Assembly (NCBI GenBank): GCA_963705515.1
Contig: CAVPJV010000009.1
Span: 372,001 to 436,000, forward strand
Length of the DNA stretch: 64,000 nucleotides
Source of the DNA: Gaiellasilicea sp963705515
Lineage (GTDB): Bacteria; Actinomycetota; Thermoleophilia; Gaiellales; Gaiellaceae
Direction: 5' to 3'
Shown here: piece by piece, positions 35,216 through 43,522 of the stretch
Position numbering within the stretch: the first letter of the stretch is position 1
Layout of the letters: each line of letters starts with the position of its first letter
The notes under the pieces: model-generated
Database searches by the model: none
Seen by the model: the letters and a program-made list of their open reading frames with translations, nothing else
What the model was told of the DNA's origin: nothing
Program-made: the position numbers and the translations under genes

Positions 35216-37678
35216 TCATGCGGGCACGACCGAGACGTTGGCGCGCGTCGACTCCGGGTCCTGGAGCATCGACCAGACGCGGTGGTACGGGTTGCAGCTG
35301 TCGTAGACGATCGGCGCGCCGACCGGCCTGAGCGCGTCCTGGATCGCCGAGCCGATGCAGTGGATCCCGCCGCCGCCGCCCTCTCCCATCCCCTTCGAGC
35401 CGAGCGGCGAGAACGGGGACGGCGATTCGATCGCCCCGGTCTTCAGCGACGGCACGTCGAGCGCATGCGGCACGTGGTAGTCGTAGAAGTTCGAGGTCAA
35501 GAGCTGCCCGTCCTCGTCGTAGACGAAGTCCTCGTAGAGCGCGGCGCCGATCGCGTGCACCGTCGCACCGTGCACCTGGCCCTCGACGATCTGCGGGTGG
35601 ATCCGCGTGCCGCAGTCGTCGACGGCGGCGTAGTCGACGATCTCGACGACACCCGTCTCGCGGTCGATCTCGACGACGCACGCGTGGATCTGCGTCGCGT
35701 AGGTCAGCGTCAGCTTCCCGGTCTTCTTCTCCGTGTCGACCATGCCGAAGTACGGCCGGTAGACGAAGCGGTGGTTCAGGGTCGGGTTGAAGTCGGGCGG
35801 CAGGAAGGCGTTGTTCGCGTTCACGATCGCGCCGAGCGCCATGAACGGCAGCGCCGCCTCGGGCGGCCCGTCCTTGATCCGCGCGAACCCGTCGGCGAGC
35901 TCGATCGCCTCTTCCGGCGCCTGCAGGACGGCGGCCGCAAGCGCGATCATCTCGGCGCGCAGCGCCTCCGTCGCGCCCTTGACCGCGCCGAGCCCGGTGA
36001 CGGCGAACTGGCTCGCATACGTCCCGGAGAAGCCGGCGTGCGAGTTGAAGAAGGTGTCGTGGCCGGGCCGGACGTGCACCTGGTCGGGCGAGCAGCCGAG
36101 GATGTCGGCGACCACCTGCGACGCCGTCGTCTCGTGGCCCTGCCCCTGCGGGACGGTGCCGAGCGTGACGACGAGCTCGCCGAAGATGTCGAGCTTCACC
36201 GTCGCCGCCTCGTTGTTGCCCGAGAACTGGAGCTCCGGGTTGAGGAGCGTCGACTGGCCGAAGTTGTTCGTGCCCGAGTCGAGCGTCGAGCCGATCCCGA
36301 CGCCGAGCAGCTTCCCGCGCGTCGCCGCCTCGGCGCGGCGCTCCTCGATCGTGTCGTACCCGATCAGCTCGAGGGCGATGTCGAGGCAGCGGGCGTAGTC
36401 GCCGGAGTCGTACACGCACCCGTTCGGCGTCTCGTACGGCATCTGCTCGGTCTTGACGTAGTTGCGCTTCCGCATCTCGACCGGGTCGATCCCGAGCTCG
36501 GCGCCGACGATGTCGCAGATCCGCTCGGTCAGCCAGAGGTGCTGCATCCGCGAGTAGCCGCGGTTCGGCGAGACCGGCGACTTGTTCGTCGTCACCTGCG
36601 TGAAGTCGACGCGGATGTTGCGCCAGGCGTAGCACCCCGGCGTCACCTGGGCCCAGATGATGCAGCCGAGCGGCTCGTAGCGCGGGAAGGCGCCGCAGTC
36701 GTCCAGCGCCTTGACGTTGAAGCCGAGCATCGTCCCGTCGTCTCGGACCGCGACCTCGACGTCGTGGAACCAGCGCTCGTTCCCGTGCGCGTTGGCGGTG
36801 TGCTGGTCGGTCCGCCACTCGGTCCAGTTGACCGGCCGGTTCAGCTTCCGCGAGAGCAGGCAGAGGGTCACGTAGTAGGGGTGGAGGCAGATCTTGTTGC
36901 CGAAGCCGCCGCCGATGTCCTTCGTGACGAAGCGGAGCTTGTCGAGCCCGGTCCGGAGCGCGGGCGCCATCCAGATCGCGCCGATGCCCGGCATCTGGTG
37001 GTTGCAGTGGAGCGTCCACTGCCCGGTCGGCTTCTCGTACTCGACGACGGCTCCGGAGCACTCGAGCGGCGTCGAGCTGAAGCGGTGGAAGTGGAGCTCC
37101 TTGATCGTGACGATCCGGTCTGCCTCGGCCTTCGCACCCTCCCAGTCGCCCCAGTCGAAGACGCCGCTCCAGACGGTGTTCGTGCCGGCGTCGTCGTGCA
37201 GGACCGTCTCGTCCTTGACCGCCTCGCGCGCGTCGACGAGCACGTCGAGCGGCTCGTACTCGACCTCGACCAGCTCGGCGGCGTCGCGCGCCAGCTCGCG
37301 GGTCGCCGCGCAGACGGCGGCAACCGGCTCGCCCATGAAGCGGACCTTGCCGACGGCGAGGGCGTAGTCCTTGATCTCGTTCCCGGGCGGCGTCGACATC
37401 TCGAAGAACGGGTCGGTCTGGATCGCGACCTCGTCGCCCGTGAGCGTCCCGTAGACGCCGTCGAGCGTGAGCGCCGCGCTGACGTCGATCGAGACGATCT
37501 TCGCGTGCGCGTGCGGCGAGCGGACGAAGTGGACGTAGCCCATCCCGTGCCGGCGGACGTCGTCGAAGAAGATCCCCTGGCCCTGGACGAGCCGCTTGTC
37601 CTCCTTGCGCGGGATCGACTGCCCGATGTAGCCCTTCTGCAGCTCGGTCGGGTGGGTGGAGGTCTCGGTCGTGGTCAT
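35216..37678 (-). CDS. Molybdenum hydroxylase large subunit (xanthine dehydrogenase/CODH family)
   Basis: 820 residues. N-terminal aldehyde-oxidase hammerhead domain (GQSIPRKEDKRLVQGQG, HAKIVSIDVSAAL), then the molybdopterin-cytosine-dinucleotide domains (FVTKDIGGGFGNKICL, VPQGQGHETTASQVVAD). The catalytic Glu is in SKGMGEGGGGGIHC (~760). The loop that reads AYxCSFR in true CO dehydrogenase (or AYRGAGR in form II) is here SPNRGYSRMQHL, so this is not a canonical CoxL. It should hydroxylate an activated ring carbon, aldehyde or similar substrate using water, passing electrons to the FeS and FAD subunits. Confidence 0.92.
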   Translation of the reverse strand: MTTTETSTHPTELQKGYIGQSIPRKEDKRLVQGQGIFFDDVRRHGMGYVHFVRSPHAHAKIVSIDVSAALTLDGVYGTLTGDEVAIQTDPFFEMSTPPGNEIKDYALAVGKVRFMGEPVAAVCAATRELARDAAELVEVEYEPLDVLVDAREAVKDETVLHDDAGTNTVWSGVFDWGDWEGAKAEADRIVTIKELHFHRFSSTPLECSGAVVEYEKPTGQWTLHCNHQMPGIGAIWMAPALRTGLDKLRFVTKDIGGGFGNKICLHPYYVTLCLLSRKLNRPVNWTEWRTDQHTANAHGNERWFHDVEVAVRDDGTMLGFNVKALDDCGAFPRYEPLGCIIWAQVTPGCYAWRNIRVDFTQVTTNKSPVSPNRGYSRMQHLWLTERICDIVGAELGIDPVEMRKRNYVKTEQMPYETPNGCVYDSGDYARCLDIALELIGYDTIEERRAEAATRGKLLGVGIGSTLDSGTNNFGQSTLLNPELQFSGNNEAATVKLDIFGELVVTLGTVPQGQGHETTASQVVADILGCSPDQVHVRPGHDTFFNSHAGFSGTYASQFAVTGLGAVKGATEALRAEMIALAAAVLQAPEEAIELADGFARIKDGPPEAALPFMALGAIVNANNAFLPPDFNPTLNHRFVYRPYFGMVDTEKKTGKLTLTYATQIHACVVEIDRETGVVEIVDYAAVDDCGTRIHPQIVEGQVHGATVHAIGAALYEDFVYDEDGQLLTSNFYDYHVPHALDVPSLKTGAIESPSPFSPLGSKGMGEGGGGGIHCIGSAIQDALRPVGAPIVYDSCNPYHRVWSMLQDPESTRANVSVVPA

Positions 37679-38154
37679 CCGTTGGCGCTCACGATCGCCT
37701 CGACGATGTTGACGTAGCCGGTGCAGCGGCAGATGTTGCCCTGGATCGCCGTCCGCACCTCTTCCTCCGTGGGCCGCGGGTTCTGCTCGAGCAGCGCCGA
37801 CGCGCTCATCAGCATCCCGGGCGTGCAGTAGCCGCACTGGAGTGCATGGTGGGAGGAGAAGGACTGCTGCAGCGGGCTCAGCTCGCCGTCCCCCGGCGCC
37901 AGCCCCTCGACCGTCCGCACCTTCGCGCCGTCGGCCTGGACGGCGAGCAGCATGCAGCTCTTGATCGCCTGACCGTCGAGATGGACGGTGCAGGCGCCGC
38001 AGTTGCCGGTGTCGCAGCCGATGTGCGTCCCGGTCAGCTCGAGCTCGTCGCGGATGAAGTGGACGAGCAGCCGCCGGGCGTCGACGTCGCGTTCGTAGAC
38101 GTCGCCGTTGACCTCGACGGAGATCGTCCGGCTGGTCGTCGGCTCCGCGCTCAC
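37675..38154 (-). CDS. Molybdenum hydroxylase small subunit, two [2Fe-2S] clusters
   Basis: 159 residues. The plant-ferredoxin-type cluster ligands are in HIGCDTGNCGACTVHLDGQAIKSC (~44-67 in two parts) and the second cluster in QCGYCTPGMLMSA (~107-119) and GNICRCTGYVNI (~140-151). It relays electrons from molybdenum to FAD. Overlaps the large-subunit gene (ATGA) and follows the FAD subunit, the usual medium-small-large order. Confidence 0.95.
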   Translation of the reverse strand: MSAEPTTSRTISVEVNGDVYERDVDARRLLVHFIRDELELTGTHIGCDTGNCGACTVHLDGQAIKSCMLLAVQADGAKVRTVEGLAPGDGELSPLQQSFSSHHALQCGYCTPGMLMSASALLEQNPRPTEEEVRTAIQGNICRCTGYVNIVEAIVSANG

Positions 38155-38966
38155 TTGCCCCGCTCGCGCGCACGCTCGACGGCGCGCACCGCGCAGACGC
38201 CGGCCAGGTGGCGGCGATAGTCCGCGGAGGCGTGCACGTCGGACGGAGGATCGAGGTTCGCGTCCTCGACCGCCTGGCGGACGCTGTTCTCGTCACTGTT
38301 CGTGGGGGTCAACAGGACGGGAACAGCGTCGACACAGCCGAGCGCGATCCGCACCGAGTCGCCGGCCAGGCTGGCGGCCGCGTTCGCCAGGCACGTTCCG
38401 TCGCGGCCTATGGTGATCGAGGAGAAGCCGTCTGCGGCATTTGCCGCTGCGCGAACGGAGACGGAGAGCAGGAGCTCGCCCTCGCCGACCACGGTCATGT
38501 AGACGCCGAGGAAGAACGCCTCCGCGGGGACGGTCCGTTCGCCCGCCTCGCCGCGGATCGTCATCGACGCGCCGAGTGCGACGAGGAGCGGCGGCAGGTG
38601 GTTCGTGGGGTCGTTCGAGCAGATGTTGCCGCCGATCGTGCCCCGGTTGCGGACCTGGACGTCGGCGATCTGGGCGGCCACCTCGGCCAAGATCGGCCGC
38701 GAGACGTCCACCTCGGACGACGCCATGATCTGCGTGTAGGTGGCCATCGCGCCCAGCTCGAGCGTGTCGCCCGAGACGGTGATCGCACGCAGCTCCTCGA
38801 GCCGGTTCAGGTCGACGAGCACGTCCGGAGAAGCGGCTCGGGCCTTCATCACGTTGACGAGCGTCTGGCCGCCCGCGAGCGCGCGGGCGCCGTCGTGTGC
38901 GCCCAGGAGCTGGATCGCCTCTTCGACGGAGGACGGCCGCGCATATTCGACCTCGCGAAGAAGCAC
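38151..38966 (-). CDS. Molybdenum hydroxylase FAD-binding medium subunit
   Basis: 271 residues from GTG 38966. FAD motifs ARALAGGQTLVNVMKAR (~28-44, the AGGQSL-type) and VRNRGTIGGNICSNDPTNHLPPLL (~107-130, the TIGG motif). It accepts electrons from the FeS subunit. First gene of the long minus-strand operon; a perfect TGACATGTCA palindrome lies 25 bp upstream of its start. Confidence 0.93.
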   Translation of the reverse strand: MLLREVEYARPSSVEEAIQLLGAHDGARALAGGQTLVNVMKARAASPDVLVDLNRLEELRAITVSGDTLELGAMATYTQIMASSEVDVSRPILAEVAAQIADVQVRNRGTIGGNICSNDPTNHLPPLLVALGASMTIRGEAGERTVPAEAFFLGVYMTVVGEGELLLSVSVRAAANAADGFSSITIGRDGTCLANAAASLAGDSVRIALGCVDAVPVLLTPTNSDENSVRQAVEDANLDPPSDVHASADYRRHLAGVCAVRAVERARERGK

Positions 38967-38990
38967 GAGGGGATCACACCGATTTCACCG

Positions 38991-39000
38991 TGACATGTCA
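38991..39000. promoter_or_regulatory. Palindromic operator TGACATGTCA at a divergent promoter
   Basis: A perfect 10-bp palindrome in the 52-bp gap between the molybdenum hydroxylase operon (start 38966, minus) and the FAD oxidoreductase gene (start 39019, plus). Two one-mismatch copies precede the transport operon at 26619-26667. This suggests one regulator controls both the oxidative and uptake units. Confidence 0.6.
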
Positions 39001-39018
39001 AGCGAGTAGAGTCGGCGC

Positions 39019-40638
39019 GTGGCCGGATTCGACGCTGTCTTCGTCGGCAGCGGCATCAACTCGCTCGCGGGTGCGGCACTGCTCGCAAAGGACGGCTGGC
39101 GCGTCTGCGTGCTCGAGCGGAACGACTGGCTCGGCGGCGCGATCAAGACGGTGGACGGGCTCACCGCCCCGGGCTTCCGGCACGAGGTCTTCTCCTCCTG
39201 GCACCCGCTCTGGGTCGGCTCCCCCGCCTACGCGGAGCTGAAGCCGGACCTCGACCGCCTCGGGCTCGAGTACCTGAACACCGACCTGCCGACCGCGACG
39301 GCGTTCCCCGACGGGTCGAGCGCCCACCTCTCCACCGACGGCGCCGCGAACGCGGGCGAGCTCGGCGACGCGTGGCAGCGGCAGTTCGACGAGTTCATGG
39401 CCGCGGCGGACATCGCGTTCGGCGCCCTTGGCACCGAGCTCTGGTCGACCCAGGGCCTCGCACTCGGCCGCAAGGCCTACAAGCAGTTCGGGCGGCGCGG
39501 GCTGGTCGAGTTCGCCGGGCACTCGCTGCTGTCCGCGCGCGACTGGCTCCACGACACCTTCCCGGACGAGCGCGTGCACGGCCTGCTGGCGCCGTGGGTC
39601 CTGCACACGGGCCTCGGCCCCGACCAGGCCATGTCCGGGTTCATGACGCAGGTGATCGCCTGCGCGCTCCAGCTCGGCGGGATGCCGGTGCCGAAGGGAG
39701 GCGGCGCCAGCCTCGTCGACGCGCTCGCCTCGATCGTGCGCGACGCCGGCGGCGAGCTGCGCACCGAAGCCGAGGTCGAGCAGATCGTCGTCTCGGAGGG
39801 CAAGGCGACCGGCGTGCGCCTCGCCGACGGCGACACGATCTCCGCGACCCGCGCCGTTCTTGCCTGTGTCACGCCGACGCAGCTCTACGGCCGCCTGCTC
39901 GGCGAGGCCGACTCGCCGGCGAGGGTGCGCGACCAGGCGCTCCGCTTCCGCTACGGCCGCGGCGAGATGCAGATCCACATCGCCATGAACGAGAAGCCGC
40001 GCTGGCGCGGTGACGAGCGCCTCGCCCGGACGCCGCTCGTCCATCTCACGCCCGGCCTCGACGGCGTCTCACGCGCTGTCAACGAGGCCGACCGCGGCCT
40101 GCTCCCGGCCGAGGCGACGATCGTGCTCGGTCAGCCGATGACCGTCGATCCGTCGCGCGCCCCCGAGGGCTCCTGGGTGATCTGGGTGCAGCTGCAGGAG
40201 CTGCCGCCGAGGCCGCGAGGCGACGCCGCCGGCGAGCTCGAGCAGCTCATACAAGCTGGCGACGGCACCTGGACGGAGGCGCTCCGTGAGGCGTACGCGG
40301 ACCGGATCGCCGAGCGGATCGGCCGCCACATCGAGAACCTCGCCGGCGCCACCGTCGCGCGGGTCGTGATGTCGCCGGCCGACATGGAGGCCGCGAACCC
40401 GAACTGGGTGGGCGGCGACATCTACGCGGGGTCGTGCGCCCTCGACCAGAACCTCCTCTTCCGCCCGACGCCTGCGACGCCGGGCCACCAGACGCCGGTC
40501 GAGCAGCTCTGGCACATCGGCGCAAGCACCCACCCCGGCCCCGGCCTCGGTGCCGGTTCCGGCTATCTGGTCGCAAAGCAACTGACCAGGCCGCCGCTGG
40601 CGCGACGCGTGCTCGCGAAGGTTCCGGGCCTCGCGTGA
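39019..40638 (+). CDS. Phytoene-dehydrogenase-like FAD/NAD(P)-dependent oxidoreductase
   Basis: 539 residues from GTG 39019. FAD dinucleotide motif VFVGSGINSLAGAALLAKDGWRVCVLERN (~7-35), then GGAIKTVDGLTAPGFRHEVFSS as in the CrtI/phytoene desaturase group, and a C-terminal FAD region HIGASTHPGPGLGAGSGYLVAKQL (~500-523). No carotenoid genes are near, so it may oxidise another substrate. Divergent from the molybdenum hydroxylase operon with a shared palindrome; its stop overlaps the next gene (GTGA), so both form a unit. Confidence 0.87.
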   Translation: MAGFDAVFVGSGINSLAGAALLAKDGWRVCVLERNDWLGGAIKTVDGLTAPGFRHEVFSSWHPLWVGSPAYAELKPDLDRLGLEYLNTDLPTATAFPDGSSAHLSTDGAANAGELGDAWQRQFDEFMAAADIAFGALGTELWSTQGLALGRKAYKQFGRRGLVEFAGHSLLSARDWLHDTFPDERVHGLLAPWVLHTGLGPDQAMSGFMTQVIACALQLGGMPVPKGGGASLVDALASIVRDAGGELRTEAEVEQIVVSEGKATGVRLADGDTISATRAVLACVTPTQLYGRLLGEADSPARVRDQALRFRYGRGEMQIHIAMNEKPRWRGDERLARTPLVHLTPGLDGVSRAVNEADRGLLPAEATIVLGQPMTVDPSRAPEGSWVIWVQLQELPPRPRGDAAGELEQLIQAGDGTWTEALREAYADRIAERIGRHIENLAGATVARVVMSPADMEAANPNWVGGDIYAGSCALDQNLLFRPTPATPGHQTPVEQLWHIGASTHPGPGLGAGSGYLVAKQLTRPPLARRVLAKVPGLA

Positions 40639-41453
40639 CGCTCTCGCTGAGCGAGATCTCCACCGTCGGAGCGTCGTTTGAGGAGGACGTCCGCGCGTAC
40701 GCAGCGGCCGGGTTCGAGGGGATCGGGATCTGGGAGATGAAGCTCGGCGACGACGAAACCGCTCTCGAGGCGCTGCGCGCATCGGGCCTCCGCGTGACGA
40801 ACTGTGTCCCGAAAGTGCCGTCGGTCCTCCCCAACGCGGTGATCGACGGCCCGGACGACGTCGAGGAACGCGTCGCGTCGATGCGGGCCTCGCTGCACCG
40901 GCTCGCTCCCTACGAGCCCGACTGTGTGCTCTGCCTCACCGGCCCGACCGGCGGCCGCGACGAGGAGAAAGCGCGCAGCCTCGTCGTCGACGGCCTGCGG
41001 CGGCTTGCCGCAGCGGCCGACGACGCTGGCGTCCGGCTCGGGCTGGAGCCGATCCACGCCTCCCAGCGCGACCAGCTGACGCTGATCACGACGATCCCCG
41101 AGACGCTCGAGCTGCTCGACGAGGCGGGCCTGCCGGACGTCGGGATCATGGTCGACCTCTGGCACCTCTGGGACACGCCCGAGATCGATCGTCACCTCCG
41201 CGAGAATGTCGACCGGATCACCGGCGTCCACGTCGCCGACTGGCACAGCGACGGCCGCGGCGAGCGCGCCCTGCCGGGCGACGGCGTCGCCAGGATCGGC
41301 GAGCTGCTGCGCGTGCTCCGCGACGCCGGCTGGGACGGTGCGTGGGACGTCGAGATCTTCGGGATCCCCGACGATCCTGCGTCGTTCTGGGCGCTCGACG
41401 CCGGGGAGGCGGCCCGCCGCGCCCATGCCGCGATCGCCGCGCTCGAGCCCTAG
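40635..41453 (+). CDS. Sugar phosphate isomerase/epimerase-like TIM barrel
   Basis: 272 residues from GTG 40635, chosen for the GTGA overlap with the upstream stop. AP-endonuclease-2/xylose-isomerase-like barrel: SLSEISTVGASFEEDVRAYAAAGFEGIGIWEMK-type start, VRLGLEPIHAS (Glu metal ligand, ~140), VGIMVDLWHLWDTP (~178, Asp/His), GVHVADWHSD (~203, His/Asp) and WDVEIFG (~237, Glu). The ligands fit a metal-dependent isomerase or epimerase of the hydroxypyruvate-isomerase/inosose-dehydratase group; substrate unknown. Confidence 0.85.
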   Translation: MTLSLSEISTVGASFEEDVRAYAAAGFEGIGIWEMKLGDDETALEALRASGLRVTNCVPKVPSVLPNAVIDGPDDVEERVASMRASLHRLAPYEPDCVLCLTGPTGGRDEEKARSLVVDGLRRLAAAADDAGVRLGLEPIHASQRDQLTLITTIPETLELLDEAGLPDVGIMVDLWHLWDTPEIDRHLRENVDRITGVHVADWHSDGRGERALPGDGVARIGELLRVLRDAGWDGAWDVEIFGIPDDPASFWALDAGEAARRAHAAIAALEP

Positions 41454-42544
41454 AGCGGCCGCCCCGTCAGCGCCAGCACGTTCGCGACGAAGGCCTTCGT
41501 ATCGGGGTAGAGCCCGTGCTCGCGCACGGCCTTCTCGCCCTGGTACCACGCGCCGAGCGCAAGCCGCTGGTCGCCGCCGAAGCGCTTGAGCAGGTGGTCG
41601 AGCAGGGTCATCCCCACCTCGACCCCGCCCTCGCCCGTTTTCGGCACGGTGCGCCCGAGCAGGACCGTCTCGACGAAGCTCCAGGTGGCCGGCATGATCT
41701 GCATCGGCCCCCAGGCGCCGGTCGACGAGGTCACGTTCGTCTGGAAGCCGGACTCCTGCCACGCGAGCGCGCGGGCGAGGCTGACGGAGATGCCGTAGTG
41801 CGCCGCCCACTTGTCGATGTGCGAGCGGACGGTCGAGCGGCTGAGCTCGAGCGCCGGGCCGGACGCGACCGCGCCGGGCAGGCGGAGCTTGGCACCCTCG
41901 ACGACGAGGTTCACGGACGCGAGGTCGTTGGCCGCGGCGAGGGCGCGGACGGTCGTCTTGTGCTTCGCGGCGATCTCAGTGAGCGTGTCACCGGCCTTGA
42001 CGACGTAGCTGACCGTCGACCGGGTCGGCGCCGTCGGCTTCGCCAGCACGGGGGTGCGCCGGCCGCGCCCGAAGGCCGTGAGCGTCGCCGGGCCGGCGAT
42101 CCCATCGACCGCGAGTCGGCGGGTGCGCTGGAAGCGGATCAGCCCCGCCTTCGTCGATGCGCCGAAGTGACCGTCGACGTCGAGCAGCCGGAGGTGCCCC
42201 GCCCGGGCGAGGAGGAACTGCAGTGACGAGACGTCCCAGCCGTAGGTGCCCTGGACGAGGATGCGGCGCGCGTCGAGCGGTCGCCCGAGCGCTCCGAGCT
42301 CGGCGCGCGTTCGAGGCCCCAGCTCCCCGGTGACCGGCAGCTTGGCGGCGCGCTGGAACGCGCGCAGGCCTTTGGCCGTCATCGGCCCGGCGAGCCCGTC
42401 GATCTTGCCGAAGTACATGCCCTTCGAGCGCAGCGAGACCTGCAGCGCCGCGATCTCGGGGTCCGGAGCGCCCGCGGCGAGCCCGGACGGCGCTGCAACG
42501 GCGGCGATGGCGACGACGGCGAGGGTGAGGACACGCAGGCGCAT
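41450..42544 (-). CDS. Secreted peptidoglycan-binding, LysM and lytic-transglycosylase protein
   Basis: 364 residues from ATG 42544 with AAAGGAGG upstream. Signal peptide (LRVLTLAVVAIAAVAAPSGLAAG), two peptidoglycan-binding repeats (~25-90, LQVSLRSKGMYFGKIDGLAGP; ~100-165, LQFLLARAGHLRLLDVDGHFG), a LysM domain (VSYVVKAGDTLTEIAAKHKTTVRALAAAND, ~185-215) and a C-terminal SLT domain (ARALAWQESGFQTNVTSSTGAWGPMQIMP, ~265-293) with the catalytic Glu in QESGF. A cell-wall-remodelling muramidase. Convergent with 40635 (4-bp overlap). Confidence 0.92.
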   Translation of the reverse strand: MRLRVLTLAVVAIAAVAAPSGLAAGAPDPEIAALQVSLRSKGMYFGKIDGLAGPMTAKGLRAFQRAAKLPVTGELGPRTRAELGALGRPLDARRILVQGTYGWDVSSLQFLLARAGHLRLLDVDGHFGASTKAGLIRFQRTRRLAVDGIAGPATLTAFGRGRRTPVLAKPTAPTRSTVSYVVKAGDTLTEIAAKHKTTVRALAAANDLASVNLVVEGAKLRLPGAVASGPALELSRSTVRSHIDKWAAHYGISVSLARALAWQESGFQTNVTSSTGAWGPMQIMPATWSFVETVLLGRTVPKTGEGGVEVGMTLLDHLLKRFGGDQRLALGAWYQGEKAVREHGLYPDTKAFVANVLALTGRPL

Positions 42545-42632
42545 GGGTCGACCTCCTTTGCCGCCGACCTCCAGCCTCCTTCGTTTTTTTACAAATCCCG
42601 AGCACGGCCGACGGACATGGCACCATGTCGCG

Positions 42633-43451
42633 GTGAGAGTCGAGCGCCCACGTCGGCTCGCATTGGTGGTGGGCGCTGTCGTTCTGCTGGTCGCTGCAGG
42701 CTCGGCCGTCGCCTGGAGCGTCGCCGCGAGCCGGGGCGACGTCGACGACCTGCTCCCGAACCTCACCCAGGCGGTCCCGAATGAGCTGAGTGGCAGGACG
42801 GGCGGCACGGCCGCTGCCCCGAAGTTCTTCCTTGGCTTCGAGTCGGCCGCCGGGAATCTCGGCGTCGGCCCGTTGCTCGTGCTCGGCCGCCGGTCCGGTA
42901 CGGAGCAGGAGATGTCACTCCGGCAGCGGATCCTGCGCAGCGACGGCACCGAGCGGACCGTTCCCCTGCGCGCGACGCTGCGATACGTGCGCTCCAGGGG
43001 CCACTCCCACTGGCACGTCCTCGGGTTCATGCGCTACGAGCTGCGCAACGTCGAGGGTGCCTCGGTCGTGAAGGACCGCAAGACGGGGTTCTGCCTTGGC
43101 GATCGCTATCGGGTCGAGCTCACGCTCCCCGGGCGGGCGCCGAACGCCAAGTTCTCGGACCGCTGCGGCAAGAGCGCCCCCGGGCTGAAGTCGATCCGGG
43201 AAGGGATCTCGGTGGGCTGGGGCGACAACTACCTCCCCCACCTCGAGGGCCAGGAGCTCGAGATCACGTCGCTCGCGCCGGGGCGCTACGTGCTGGTCCA
43301 CCGCGTCAACCCGAACCGCGACCTGCGTGAGAGCGACTACACCGACAACGTCGCTTCGATGGCGATCGAGATCGGTTGGCCGGGCGGACAGAGGGAGCCT
43401 CCCCGCATCGACGTCGTCGCCCGGTGCCCGGGGACGGCGACCTGTCCATAG
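42633..43451 (+). CDS. Membrane-anchored lysyl-oxidase-like protein
   Basis: 272 residues from GTG 42633. An N-terminal membrane anchor (LALVVGAVVLLVAAGSAVAWSVAA, ~9-32) precedes a lysyl-oxidase-fold domain. SRGHSHWHVLGFMRYELRN (~118-136) matches the LOX copper-binding His cluster, followed by KTGFCLGDRYRVEL with a conserved Cys, and SVGWGDNYLPHLEGQELEI (~190-208). Copper amine oxidase activity is possible, but the cofactor-forming Lys/Tyr were not confirmed. Divergent from the transglycosylase with an 88-bp gap. Confidence 0.82.
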   Translation: MRVERPRRLALVVGAVVLLVAAGSAVAWSVAASRGDVDDLLPNLTQAVPNELSGRTGGTAAAPKFFLGFESAAGNLGVGPLLVLGRRSGTEQEMSLRQRILRSDGTERTVPLRATLRYVRSRGHSHWHVLGFMRYELRNVEGASVVKDRKTGFCLGDRYRVELTLPGRAPNAKFSDRCGKSAPGLKSIREGISVGWGDNYLPHLEGQELEITSLAPGRYVLVHRVNPNRDLRESDYTDNVASMAIEIGWPGGQREPPRIDVVARCPGTATCP

Positions 43452-43522
43452 GAGCTTCCCGCGGCGCACCGCCGATACGAGTGTCAGTATCTCCGCGATG
43501 AACCTCAAACGAGGAGGGTGAG

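Noticed and set aside
35282..37717. Long plus-strand open frame opposite the Mo hydroxylase large subunit
   Set aside because: It is an antisense shadow: composition is Arg/Asp/Val-rich with no domain, while the minus strand encodes a complete conserved enzyme.
35216..38966. True aerobic CO dehydrogenase (coxMSL)
   Set aside because: Subunit order and CoxG fit, but the large subunit lacks the AYxCSFR active-site loop.
42545..42632. Riboswitch in the leader of the LysM/transglycosylase gene
   Set aside because: The gap is only 88 bp and I could not match it to a c-di-AMP or other riboswitch consensus; only a strong ribosome site is evident.
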